This document shows positions 10,717 to 21,638 of a stretch of 64,000 bases of DNA, piece after piece (the first letter of the stretch is position 1; each line of letters starts with the position of its first letter). A program made the translations under genes and the position numbers. This DNA comes from Apiotrichum sp. Y4204. Lineage: Eukaryota; Basidiomycota; Tremellomycetes; Trichosporonales; Trichosporonaceae. The DNA is taken from assembly GCA_025531455.1 (NCBI GenBank), contig JAMYHL010000006.1, positions 372,001-436,000 on the forward strand. The letters run 5' to 3'. The notes beneath the pieces are model-generated. The model saw only the letters and a program-made list of their open reading frames with translations, searched no databases and was not told the origin of the DNA.

Positions 10717-11425
10717 GTTTTTGTCCTCACGGCGAAGGCTGTGACGGCGCTATGCTGCTCGTCATCTCACGGATTACGGAAGGAAGATAGAGGTACGAGT
10801 TGCCAGCATATGACCGGAATACGTTACATGTGACTGCCAACTGGTATGCTCAAATCATCACGCTAATATGGAGGCACCAAGCCAGTACAACGACTCACCG
10901 ACCAACCTGACCACTCATCTGCGTCGCTGACACATTCGGACTGATTGTGAGTTGACAGGATATGATCTCGGGGCTGGGCTTTGGCGCGTCATAGTCACTC
11001 GACGGTACGTTTCATGTCGCATCGCTACGCAACGCGCAACGCGACGTGACGTTTCGTTCCTCGGACCTTGGAGCTGTTTCCAGGACACCCGCTGAGCTAG
11101 AATTCTAGAAGCTACCGAGCCAACTGGGGCCGCGAACTACAACATATGTGTATACCCCTCAGCATACAAGTGCTCGTCGTTCACACCGACATCTCAGTCA
11201 CATTCTAATTGCTCTGTCGTACATTCCGCGACCCACAATCACTCTGGGGTCTTCGATTCTGCATCGGGTTCGTGCCTCCGTCCACGTCGTCATGCACTTT
11301 TGGCTCAGGGGGCATTGGGGTGTATGGCATAGTCACCTTTGTGGAGAAATGTTGACGACAAGAAATGGAGAGGGGATAAAAAGGGACAGGCTCTTGTCTC
11401 CCGACCTTCCTCACCCCTCATCAAC
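10717..11425. other. Intergenic, promoter of the Cys-rich secreted protein
   Basis: No gene seen. It includes the Pol III terminator of tRNA-Asn and a TATA-like element at 11375-11384. Confidence 0.4.
11375..11384 (+). promoter_or_regulatory. TATA-like element
   Basis: GATAAAAAGG, 42 bp upstream of the start codon at 11426. Confidence 0.45.
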
Positions 11426-12139
11426 ATGGTCTCTCTCCTCAGCACCATCCTCCACCTCACATTCCTGGCCACTGCGCTGGCCCACAGAGCCCGAATCACC
11501 GACGAGAACACACTGGTCGACAACCTCTATCTCGACCCGACAGAGGACGGCGAGGAGGTGATCCAAAAGTTTGTCAAGCCCTTCGACCCGAAGATCACCT
11601 ACGGGGGCATTCTGGCGGTCGAGCTCGGCTCGTCGTGGCAGGTGTGGGACGGCAAAATGTGGCTGTGCGCACCGAACGGCACGGTGCGCTCCGAGATCAA
11701 CCCCGCGTTCCTCAAACGTATCGGCATCACCATTGGCCCCGAGGAGGACACGCGCGACGTCTTCCGCAACAAGGCCCTCAGCTTTGCTGCCTCCGCGGGC
11801 ACGACAGAGCAGACGTTCCACTCCCCCGAGGAGGCGATCCGGATCTACGATGAGCAGTGGGAGAACATGCAGGCGCACAGGCAGGCGCACGAGGCCGCCC
11901 AGGATACCGGTAAGCGTGCTGAGTATGGCCCCGCGCCACAGCGCCGCCAGGAATACTACGAGTGCGGGTTTCCAGGCGCGTGCGACATTGATGACGATTG
12001 CCAAAGAATGTTCGACAACTCGTTCACCCCGTGTTTCTTGTGCAGCGGAAACGACTGTTATGGTATTCGCGGAAGAGTCCGCGATCTCTACTACTGCCGC
12101 GGATTCAGTAAACTTAACAACTGTCCCATTCCCTCTTGA
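11426..12139 (+). CDS. Secreted protein with C-terminal eight-cysteine region
   Basis: I do not recognise the family. It is a single exon of 237 aa. Residues 1-20 form a signal peptide (MVSLLSTILHLTFLATALAH). The middle (about 21-168) is acidic with a single cysteine and may be a prodomain. A dibasic KR at about 169-170 (TGKRAEYG) is a possible Kex2 site, and RR follows shortly after. Downstream of the dibasic site the last roughly 60 residues hold eight cysteines in the order C-6x-C-5x-C-10x-C-2x-C-4x-C-11x-C-8x-C. This suggests a four-disulfide extracellular domain, possibly released by processing. The chosen ATG (MVSLLS) is the only one giving a signal peptide; an upstream in-frame ATG at 11339 would bury it. 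Function unknown. Confidence 0.75.
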   Translation: MVSLLSTILHLTFLATALAHRARITDENTLVDNLYLDPTEDGEEVIQKFVKPFDPKITYGGILAVELGSSWQVWDGKMWLCAPNGTVRSEINPAFLKRIGITIGPEEDTRDVFRNKALSFAASAGTTEQTFHSPEEAIRIYDEQWENMQAHRQAHEAAQDTGKRAEYGPAPQRRQEYYECGFPGACDIDDDCQRMFDNSFTPCFLCSGNDCYGIRGRVRDLYYCRGFSKLNNCPIPS

Positions 12140-12732
12140 GCGTGTGTGGCGGCACTGGGCAAGACGCTCACCCCCGCAAGCGGAACGTGTCCCGCGCGAC
12201 ATGTCGGACGAGGATAGCTACAAAGTATCTATCAATTGTTGCCCAAATGCAACTGTAGAGGTTTGAGCACCTGTCCCCTGCGCTAGGTAGCGTCACGTGC
12301 CGACAGCGCACTTGGCATCAGAACATGCATCCGAACGTGACGCGAAGAGATTTCCCATGAGTCTGGCGGTGGTCGCTGGTCAGTTGCATCACAGAGACGA
12401 CCGGTCAATTTCGGAAATCGGCATTGGGTTGGTTGCCGGCGCCGATATCGGCAGTGCCGCAGCCAGGCACAGTGGTCATGTGGCCTGTCGAACACCCGTC
12501 ATATTGGCGCCAGTGCGTTCCCAACGCGTCGTTGGGGATTGTCGTGGGGACCGGGCGACCCGAGCACGAGGTAGTGTGTGTACTTGTACTCTACATAAGG
12601 AGAATGGCGATGAACAGCGGGCTGCATCTGCGCTGAGCTTGAGTCTTCCATTTGACAATCTCTGAATCTCCTGATCGGCACAATCGCCACCCCAGACCAC
12701 CCCGATTACCTAGCCGCCACAGATATCGCACA
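12140..12732. other. Intergenic, promoter of the monooxygenase
   Basis: No credible ORF. The BVMO frame is open upstream to 12652 but that extension is not protein-like. Confidence 0.4.
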
Positions 12733-14397
12733 ATGTCTGGCTCGCCGGAAGACCTCGACGTGGTCGTCGTCGGCGCCGGCTTTGGGGGGATGTACGCGCT
12801 GCACAAGCTGCGCGACGAGCAGGGCCTGCGCGTCGAGTTACTCGAGAAGGGCGCCGGACTGGGAGGTACATGGTTTTGGAACCGGTACCCTGGCGCGATG
12901 AGCGACACCGAGTCACCGTTCTACCGCTTCAGCTTTGATCCCCAAGTTTTGGCGCACGACTCGTGGACGAGGAAATACATCGACCAGCCGGATATCCTCG
13001 CGTACCTCGAGCGCGTGGCGGGCGAGCTCGATCTGCAGCGGAGCATGACCTTCAATGCCGAGGTGGAGGGAATGTCGTGGAGCGAGGCGGAGCGCCGCTG
13101 GACAATCTCTGCGCGGGTAGGGGGCAAGGAGAAGACGTACCGCGCAACATTTGTGGTTACTGCGCTCGGGCTCCTGTCGGCGGTCAACAAGCCTGATATT
13201 CCCGGAATCGACACGTTTGCGGGGAAGGTAGTACACACTGCCGAATGGCCTGCGGACTTTGATGTTGGGGGGCGCGACGTCGGTGTGATCGGCACGGGGT
13301 CGACCGGCGCGCAGTTTATAGTCGCGGCTGCGCGCACCGCCAAGCATCTGACGGTATTCCAGCGCTCGCCGCAGTACTCTGTTCCGAGCGGGAATGGGCC
13401 CATGGACGCGGCCGAGGTGGCGGGATACAAGGACCGGTGGCCGGCCGTGTTCCGCCAAGTCCGTGGGAGTACTGTGGGGTTTGGATTCGACGAGTCGACC
13501 GTCTCTGCGCTCGAGGTTGGCGAGGATGAGCGCGAAAAAGTGTACGAGGCTGCGTGGGCGCGCGGAAACGGCTTCTTCTTCATGTTTGGCACGTTTAACG
13601 ATATCGCGACCAACCCCGAGGCCAACGAGACTGCCGCACACTTTATCCGGAAAAAGATTGCAGAAACCGTCACGGATCCCGAGACGGCGCGCCGCCTCAC
13701 CCCCACCGAGCTGTATGCCAAGCGGCCGCTGTGTAACCACAAGTACTTTGAGGTGTACAACCAGCCAAACGTCACTCTCGTGTCCATCAAGGAGACGCCG
13801 ATCGAGCGCGTCGTTCCCGAGGGTATTGTCACGAGCGACGGAACGCTCCACCAGCTCGACACGCTTGTGCTCGCGACGGGATTCGATGCTGTTGACGGCA
13901 ATTACCGCCGCCTCAACCTCCGCGGCCGGGATGGCGCCACTATCAATGAGCTCTGGAACCCGCATCCCAGGGGATACATGGGGATTGCGACTGCCGGCCT
14001 TCCCAACATGTTCATGGTCATGGGCCCCAACGGCCCATTCACCAACATCATCCCCGCCATTGAGGTGCAGGTCGAGTTTATCACCAAGCTCATTGCGCAC
14101 GGCGTGCGGACGGGTACACCCTTGGAAGTGTCTGCGGAGGCGGAGGACGCGTGGATGGCGACATGTAAGGAGATTGCAAACATGACGCTCTTCCCCAAGA
14201 TGGAGAGCTGGATCTTCGGCGCCAACATCCCCGGCAAGCAGCACAGCATCCTGTTCTACCTCGGCGGTCTATCCAACTACCTTGGCGCGATGGACCTTGT
14301 GGAGAAGGACGGATTCCAGGCTTTTGTGGGCAAGCAGGCGAGTCCCAAGACGGCGCCGGGAACGATAACAACAACGAAGGAAGTAGAGATCGTATAG
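12733..14397 (+). CDS. Baeyer-Villiger monooxygenase (cyclohexanone monooxygenase type)
   Basis: An FAD/NADPH flavoprotein that inserts oxygen next to a ketone to give an ester or lactone. The intronless ORF encodes 554 aa. The FAD Rossmann motif VVVGAGFGG is at residues 11-19 and the NADPH Rossmann motif VIGTGSTG at 185-192. The BVMO fingerprint FxGxxxHxxxWP is intact at 162-173 (FAGKVVHTAEWP). LLEKGAGLGGTWFWNRYPGAMSDTES and the C-terminal MVMGPNGPFTNI also match cyclohexanone/phenylacetone monooxygenases. I chose the ATG at 12733 (MSGSPEDLD) because it puts the Rossmann strand at the N-terminus as in the family; an in-frame ATG at 12652 adds 27 unlikely residues. Lack of introns among intron-rich neighbours hints at horizontal acquisition, but intronless BVMOs also occur in fungi. 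Substrate unknown. Confidence 0.92.
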   Translation: MSGSPEDLDVVVVGAGFGGMYALHKLRDEQGLRVELLEKGAGLGGTWFWNRYPGAMSDTESPFYRFSFDPQVLAHDSWTRKYIDQPDILAYLERVAGELDLQRSMTFNAEVEGMSWSEAERRWTISARVGGKEKTYRATFVVTALGLLSAVNKPDIPGIDTFAGKVVHTAEWPADFDVGGRDVGVIGTGSTGAQFIVAAARTAKHLTVFQRSPQYSVPSGNGPMDAAEVAGYKDRWPAVFRQVRGSTVGFGFDESTVSALEVGEDEREKVYEAAWARGNGFFFMFGTFNDIATNPEANETAAHFIRKKIAETVTDPETARRLTPTELYAKRPLCNHKYFEVYNQPNVTLVSIKETPIERVVPEGIVTSDGTLHQLDTLVLATGFDAVDGNYRRLNLRGRDGATINELWNPHPRGYMGIATAGLPNMFMVMGPNGPFTNIIPAIEVQVEFITKLIAHGVRTGTPLEVSAEAEDAWMATCKEIANMTLFPKMESWIFGANIPGKQHSILFYLGGLSNYLGAMDLVEKDGFQAFVGKQASPKTAPGTITTTKEVEIV

Positions 14398-14652
14398 CTT
14401 ATGAGCAGTTCAGCAGTCATAAAACGATAAAAGGAAACAAGGATAACGAGAGCTCTTGTCTTTGAGTCCCAAAGCTGACGTCCAACTACTGAGCGAGCAG
14501 TGGGGAGGAGACAGCACCTGACTTATTAAAATCAGCCCCACTGCATGTGCATCTCCGTGTGACTCAGTGTGGCCTGCATTCGTCATACTCGTAATCTACA
14601 CATAACTCCCATCGTCTGCCCGCTCGTAAGGTTGCTCAGTCTTGGAGACAAT

Positions 14653-16008
14653 TTAGAAGTTGCCGTTCTCATCGGGGTACTAAACTGTCAGCAAAATGGA
14701 GACAATCGTTATTGCTCAACACTCACGTCACCGTTGGCGTTGGGGTAGTAGCCGTTGTCATCAGGGTAGCGGCCCTGGGCATCGGGGTAGCGGCCGTTGT
14801 CGTCGCAGTAGCGGCCCTGCGAATCAGGGTAGCGGCCTGTGCGTTAGTGCTGCCATCACACATCCAGGCATCCCGTCACTCACCGTTGTCATCGCAGTAG
14901 TTTCCGTTGCGGTCGGGGTAACGGCCGTTGTCGTCGGGGTAGCGGCCGTTCTCGTCGGGAGGTCCGTCCTTCTGGTCACCACGGGTAGGGCCGGGAATGT
15001 CGGCGTTGAAGGAGCGCGAGGCCTTGTTGCCAGAGCCAGAGTTGTTGTTGTTGTTCTGCTGGTTGAACTGATTGTTGTTGTTGTCGTTGTTGTTGTGGCT
15101 CTGGTTGTTCTGGTTGTCCTGCTCGTGCTTGCGGCGCTCCTCCTCCTCCTTCTCGTTCTCGTTGTGCTTCGAGACACCGTAAGCGACCCCACCAGCAACA
15201 CCGGCAGCGGCAGCGGCGGCACCAACACCAGCGGCGATCTTCGAGCCGGTGGACCAGCCCTCTGCAAGTGTGTTAGCCACAAGTGGAGAGAGTCATTACA
15301 CCACGTACCCTTCTTCTCCTCCTGGTTGATCTGGTTGTACTGGTTGTCCTGGTTGTTGGAGTTGAAGCGGTTCTTCTCCTCCTCCTCCTCCTTGTTCTCC
15401 TTGTACTTGTGAACACCGTAAGCGACACCACCGGCGACGGCAGCCGCACCGACGGCGGCACCAACGCCGACGGCGACCTTCTTGCCGGTCGACCAGCCCT
15501 CCTCCTGGTTCTCCTGGTTCTCCTGCTGCTTCTCGCCGTACTGGTCTGCGGGTTAGTACTGACACGGGAGGGGAAGGGGTGTGGAGTGATGCAGAGGAAA
15601 GAAGACTGCTAGGTGTACGGCTGAATTGGGAGGAAAGCCGGCCCGTTGATGGGCGAGGTAAAAATCCCGAAAGCATCACCCTGTAAACGATGTCGAAGGG
15701 CCGTTATGATGGTACGGGGTAACAGGGGAAGAGGGGACCGCGCACAGCAACCTTCGCGCGAGACGGTCTGAATCGGGGTGGCACTCACTGTTGTTCTCCT
15801 CGTCGGCCTTGTTCTCGTTGTGCTTCTTGACACCGTAAGCGATACCACCGCCGACGGCGGCAAGGGCGGCGGCACCACCAAGGCCAGCAGCGACCTTGGC
15901 ACCAGTGGACCAGCCCTCGCGCTCCTGCTGCTCGCCGTCGTTGACGTTGAGGCGCTGGGTGTTCTCGACGAGAGTCTGCTCGTCCTTGTCGTTGCCAAAG
16001 TAGCCCAT
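14653..16008 (-). CDS. Repeat protein: Gly/Ala-rich modules plus Y-P-D-x-N-G tail
   Basis: Unrecognised family. Five exons: 15789-16008, 15309-15545, 14884-15261, 14727-14836 and 14653-14679. Frames join cleanly to 323 aa; introns are 243, 47, 47, 47 and so three are identical in length. Exons 1-3 each carry one copy of a module beginning GWSTGxK, then a small-residue helix rich in Gly and Ala, then AYGVxKHxEN and an acidic/Gln/Asn stretch. The C-terminal tail has about nine copies of a heptad-like GRYPDDN/GRYCDDN unit with occasional Cys. There is no signal peptide; the helices resemble glycine-zipper segments that could insert in or coat membranes. A strong TATA box lies about 80 bp upstream. 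Role unknown; stress-induced, hydrophilin-like or membrane-associated function is only a guess. Confidence 0.8.
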
Positions 16009-19000
16009 GGTGATATGTGAGAGTGGTGAAGAGGAAGAGGGAGATAGGTAATGGGGAGAAGGAGGACGGGAAAGAGATCTAGCGGAATATATATAGTTGT
16101 CGGCCAGGCGTGAGTGTGCTACGAAGCAGTGCATGGGCAGGTCTGAGGGCACGAGGGCATTCTACCAGTCCACTCATCGTGACGTGGAGGAGCGAGGTCG
16201 CGAGGGCACTGCGACTGGACGTACTGCAAGCTGCCGGCCCGTGCGTCCTTTTCACTTGGGATCCTTTCGGGCGCTGGAAGAGCCTCGGCCGACGCGCCGA
16301 GGGCGTCACTCAAGGCCTCAAGGGACACCAAGACCAAGTGCGTGATATACAGCCTCGCGTTCTGTCACTAGTCGCCTTTGTCTCTTGTGGTTTCCTGCGA
16401 ATGAGCCAGCGAGGTGCAGCGAGGACAATCGAGTGATGGACGCGGGTGCCCGAAGCGCCTGTCCATCGAGACAAGCGCACGCCTCGGGCGAGACGAATGA
16501 AGATCCCTGTACGCCCGTATAGGTGCACTGCACAAAGGAAGCGCCGATGCAACGCCAGGATAACGCGTAGTAAAGGAAGCCGTGCTCGTGTGGACCATAG
16601 CGGAGAGGAGGCTCGTGCGGTCGTGCGCGCCCCTCCCGACTGCAGCGCCACTCACACAATTGGGCGTTTCATTCTGGAATCCTGGGGCACACCGTGCGGC
16701 GCGTTCCCTGTTCCTCTCGCTTCGCTTCGGCTTCGCTGCTTCCCGCTGGCTGTCGCTGTTGCACAAGCGATGGAAACGACCAGCACCTCCAATTGGACTG
16801 GGGGATCGAGTAGGCTTTGAGGATTGGATCAATTGTAAGAGAAGGGGTTCAAGCTAGAGCGGCCATCGAAACGCGCCAGAAGCAGCTCTTGTAGCTTCAC
16901 AATCCGCAGCTCGGCGATCCATAGCAATCGGGGCAATAAGGGTGTTCCTTGTTCCTGCGCATCCATCCGGTGGTTACCATTCCAAGGATCGACAGGGACT
17001 GTTAGCGATCAGCGAGTGAGAGACTGAGAGAACAGCCAAGGTTGGCGCAAAGGAGGAAGGAGATAATCAATGAGAGCGCATCGTACAATTACAGCCCGAA
17101 ACTGGCCCTGGGCCGGTGCGCTCCTGACTGAGCCTTGCCGCTTCCCGCCAATCCGTCAACCGCACATAACCGTCTCCACCTAGGCGGCATTGTGGCGTGC
17201 GTGCAGCGATCCCATTGGAGACGGAATGCATGAAGAACAATCCAACTCACTCACGTAGACGCAGATGTCACGCTGGGTGAATCGGAGATCGGAGATTCCT
17301 AGCATGGCATCGCGTGTTGCACTGCGCGCCTCAGGCTCAAGGCGTTCAGCCAGGCATCAATGAGTAGATCGCGCGGCGGCGGCGGTTTGTCTCTGAGATC
17401 CGTGAGAGGTGACGGCAAGTGCAGAGTGATTCGAAGTGACGAACAAGATCACGCCGATCAGTGCACATCACACGCCAGCAATAGTTCCGATCAGCACGCA
17501 GCCAATGACCACATTGGCGCGACACGACACGCCCATGCGCCCATAAGCTCCGGACAGCGGTCCGAGCGCGCGGCGGTGCTGATATAGACTGCAATAGTTC
17601 ACGGATCATCGCAGTGTCACGCTGCGATGCCAATCATGGGCACGGGCAACGGGCAACGTGGAGGAAAAGGCGACCCTTGGTTCTTGGCTGGCGCCCAAGG
17701 CGTACGCTTGGCGGCCTGAGACCTCCTGCAATCCTGGGATGCACGGCCACGATGCCGAGCACAATGCCAGTGGCGCCAGTCAAGGATCAAGAATCAAGGA
17801 AGAGTGCTCGCGCTTTCCCGCAGCTCGCAGAGAAGACAGGGGGGACCGCACGACCGTTACGGCGCCTTTTGCCGATCAAACCGGAAGCTTGGACGCAAGC
17901 CTCACACAGAGAGATGCAGTGCTTCTGCAGCGCTGCAGCTCTGACCCGCAACGTGTCGCCCATCGCAGTAAGCTGAGCATAGCGTACCGCGTAGTGTCCA
18001 CCGGAATATGTTCCGCATCCCACAGGGTGGCGCACCAGGGGCAGGGGCAGGCGGATTGATCCAGATCAAGCGACATCGACGAGGGCAAAGGAAAAGCAAT
18101 CGCGCTTCAAGTTCCTAGTGCTGGCGCGTCGGTGTGATCGGAAGGAAGCACCCGAGCAGAGGTACAGGGACCGACAGGCACGCCCAAACGGCCAAACGGC
18201 GCGTCTGGACCCGTGTGCTGTATTCGCTTCGTGGCCTTTGGGGCCCTGCGGCGGAAGGTCAGGGCTGGGACAGGCGCGTCTCGCCGATTTCATTCAGCGG
18301 TGGTTGGTTCCGTCCACTCGAGCAGCCATGATCATTCATGAGAGCATGATGCCTTTTTCCATCTTCCTTTAATCCTCTCATATTCTCATCGTCCTCAACA
18401 ACCATGCCTCCAGAATCCTCGCAAGCTGTCTTTCATTCTCCTCTCTCCCGTTTACACTTGTCTCCATCACTTCGCACTAAAACGGGCTCACCCCTCTTCG
18501 CAACGCATAGCATCTAGGGGCCGGCGCACGGCGCTGCGTGCTGTGCACGGCCTGTGCGCACGTCCGGGCTATTGTTAACGTTGCCGTTCGTCACTAGATC
18601 ACTGCCTGTGGTCGTGTGTGACTCGCACACTCAAACATCAGGCAGGTCGCTGGAGTTCGACGACGCCGACACTGGGTGTGGACTAGCATGTTGGTGATGC
18701 GTTCGGTTTACTAACTCTCAACGTGGTTTTCCTTACGGTCAACTGATAGTATGTTTCGGGTTGGCTTCAATTACCTAACACTGATGGAACAAACCTTATA
18801 AAGGATCAGGTGCACCTCCTTGCCTTCTTTCCAACCTGGCAGATAAGTCACCACTTACAGCACAGTAAATGTAGCATCGCGCGACGGTCTAACGTATCTA
18901 TCTATCTAGAGCATTTCTAATTGGAGCGGAGGACACTATTTGACACAGAGGAAGAGTGGTAGATCTACGGACAGCCGTTGTGCCGGTCGATTGGTGGGAA

Positions 19001-19045
19001 AGCTGAGGGAGTGCGATGGGGCTGGCGGCGCATAGCGTGAACTCC
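16009..19045. other. 3-kb gene-poor spacer
   Basis: Apart from the TATA box at 16086-16096 I see no supported gene. Short ORFs on both strands overlap each other and lack family resemblance or splice-linked partners. No tRNA or clear repeats were found; an ncRNA or unspliced UTR cannot be excluded. Confidence 0.4.
16086..16096 (-). promoter_or_regulatory. TATA box of the repeat-protein gene
   Basis: CTATATATATT on the minus strand, about 80 bp upstream of the ATG at 16008. Confidence 0.65.
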
Positions 19046-20041
19046 CTAGAGGGCTTCCTTGCACCTGCAGGCCTGAGGCTTATCGGCAGGCTTGTTCTGA
19101 TCGATGAACAGATCAGTCTGGGCGCCATCTTTGAACCCATACCACTCCCGGTAGCGCGGGGAGCGCTTATCAGCCGGCTCCTCAATGTTGTTGCCGGTCT
19201 TTTGGTAGAGGTACATGGGCTGCTTGGGGCCTTTGACACACTTGTCCCGGCTGCCTTCGCAGATCTTGGGGACTTTCGCGGCGCCCATGACGATCTTGTT
19301 GTTTGAGTTTGTCTTGCCAGTCACGTTGCAGCGGTAGACGTTGTTGTACTAACTGTCAGTCTGTGCACGTCCGACCTCTGTATCGTCACTACTCACGATT
19401 TCGTGACCATAACCCTCCCCGTGCTCGTTTGAGTGAATCCAGTTCCACGAACAGGTGCACCCTCCGGGCGGACAGGGTGGAAGGTCGGATGGGATGTGGT
19501 AGTCGGTGAGGCGGTAGAATGGCGACGTGTAATTAACCGAGATGATGGTCATGTCCGTAGGCTTGACCTTGGTAGCGTCCGACTCGTACGCGATAGCGAG
19601 CGCCGATCCACCAAAGTACTTGAGATCGAAGGGTTTCTTTGGATCCTGCAAATTGTGCAGGGCCGAGCGTACGCCTACGCCCGAGCAAGCATAGAGTTGG
19701 TCCTTGGTGTAGTTGGGGCTCTCGTGCGGGTAGCCCATGGACGTGTTGGCGCGGTCGCATCCGAGCTCACCCACGAATACGCCGCCGGCCGGAAGCTCCA
19801 TGACGGCTCCATTTGTGGGCGGATACTTGAGGTTTCCGTGGCCCCACCACTCGGCGACAGTGAGATTGTCCATTCCCCTTAGGGGGTTTTGCGGTCCACC
19901 CTGGCGAAAGTCGTCGCCCTTCGGCTCCTTAGGCTGCGTCCTGTTGCCATACAACCCATACATCGAGGGGTGCCACAGCGCGATGTGCGCCTCGGCGAGC
20001 GAGGCCATAGCGGCCACAAGAACAGTTGTGGTGAGGTGCAT
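19046..20041 (-). CDS. Lytic polysaccharide monooxygenase-like copper protein
   Basis: Predicted secreted copper enzyme that oxidatively cleaves polysaccharides. Exons 19397-20041 and 19046-19348 flank a 48-nt intron (GTGAGT...AGTTAG); the join reads GHEI-YNNVYRCNV. The product is 315 aa. The signal peptide (residues 1-18, ending SLAEA) leaves His19 as mature residue 1 in HIALWHPSMYG, the arrangement needed for a histidine brace. A second histidine candidate lies in the EWWGHGNLKYPP region. Disulfide-rich segments include PPCPPGGCTCSWNWIHS, and the C-terminus ends CRCKEAL. N-glycosylation sequons are frequent. The start and length suit basidiomycete AA14-like or related LPMO-like families, but I cannot assign the CAZy family. 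A TATA-like CATAAAAGG lies about 106 bp upstream. Confidence 0.82.
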
Positions 20042-21638
20042 GATGCGGATGAGGGGATGAGGAGATGAGGCGTTGAGGATAGTTGAGAGTGAGTGTGGAA
20101 GCTGGCGAGTGTTGGGATGATGGCAAGTTATCAGACGTGACTGTGGCCTTTTATGCGTTTCTCGGCAGCCATGACTGTGTGCATCGCGTCGACTCTTGCA
20201 CAAGGGTCACAGTTCATCTCGGAGCGTAGGTCTCATCTCTCTCTGAGGCGACTGTGTTGCAAGTTTCTCAAAGCTGCGCTTCTCCTTGTCCCTCGTTCGT
20301 TGCTTGCATCGTTTCTCTTCTTTTTGTTTCGCCTTGTTTCTCTCCTGTCCTGCCCTCGTTGGGCCTTCTCGTCTTCTCTCCATGCCCATCCTGTGTCTTC
20401 ATCCCTTTGGTTTCGGCCTCCTCGCTGCAGGGAATGAACAAGCGGCATTTGACATGTGCCAAGATAGAATCCGGAGCGTAATGCTGCAAAACAGACCTGT
20501 GTAACAACTCGCCGATATGACCTCGGCTGTGCACCGAGGGATGGAAGTGTTCCAGAAACGGAGCGCGGGGACTTATACAATGGCTCCGAGGTCGAAGGCG
20601 TGCCCCCTTTAGCGGACGGATAGCAGTCAACTCTCCACAGGCTCCTCTGCAAACCGTAACATGACCCAAACCACACTCACGCTGAAGCTTAGTTGGCCCA
20701 GCATTGTGGAGAATGTAGATTCAGTCATACTTGATGTCCGACAACATTCCGCATTGCCGTATTGCCTCACTGAGGAGGTGGAAACCCAGCTCAAAGTGAT
20801 CTCGGACTTCAATCACGCCGGCCGCATTTTCGCCTCCTGCAGCCTTTGGTCTCGTAGAGTTCGCGCATTTCTCCCTATGATAAAGACTATTGCTGTGCCA
20901 AAGGTCGAATACATACTGACTACTGTACAGCACAGAGTTCTACGATCTATGCCGCCAGATGCAAGCTATTACCGCCCCGTTCTACCATTAACCCTTGCCC
21001 GCTCCAGCTCCACTTCGTTTAGCTGCAACTCTTGCTGTTGCTATAACAGCTATTCTCAGCATGTCGGACACAAGTCCTGCAGTATCCCAAACCTCGGGAA
21101 CACTTACTCTCGACATTACGCCAATGCCAAGGGGCAATCGACCTGTCGATCACCGGCCCGATGAAATCAACCTGAATCTCCGGCGTCCAACCACCGTCGT
21201 GGCCCCTGACCGGGCTTGTTTACACAATGCAAGAGGAGCTCACTACCTCTGATGGAGATCCGGTGCGGACGGGTTTCTCAGTAGACCGCACTGCAGATCT
21301 AGCCGTACCTCGGCATCGCGGCTCCGAGACATGACATGCATGGCAGATGACGGATCGACGGAACTGATCAACTGGCCGGTGCCTGCACCTGTCGCGCCTC
21401 AACTCTGCAGGACGTAAACCTTATTAGTGAATACAAATGATGTGTAGAAAATACGAATCCTTATCACGTTAAACGGACAAGTCCTCAATCTCCACGCGTA
21501 ACCGACCAGGATCGCCACCGAATTCCGTCATCGCAGCCGATCACTGATGCCAAGCCGCTCGTTCCCCACCGTGTTGCTCCCAATGCACAGTCACAACTCA
21601 CCAACTTTGTCAACACCATCACTCAACCAAAACACACG
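20042..21638. other. Intergenic between divergent LPMO-like and PPxY genes
   Basis: Holds the LPMO TATA element. An open frame at 20661-21164 exists, but its codon use lacks the GC-rich third positions of real genes here. No other structure noted. Confidence 0.4.
20147..20156 (-). promoter_or_regulatory. TATA-like element of the LPMO-like gene
   Basis: GCATAAAAGG on the minus strand, 106 bp upstream of the ATG at 20041. Confidence 0.5.

Noticed and set aside
14696..15412. Val/Leu-rich plus-strand ORF resembling a membrane protein
   Set aside because: Antisense of the repeat protein; hydrophobicity comes from the complement of Asn/Asp/Glu codons.
20661..21164. 167-aa plus-strand ORF with a partly protein-like first half
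   Set aside because: Third codon positions are not GC-biased as in real genes here, the second half is low complexity, and no family is recognised.
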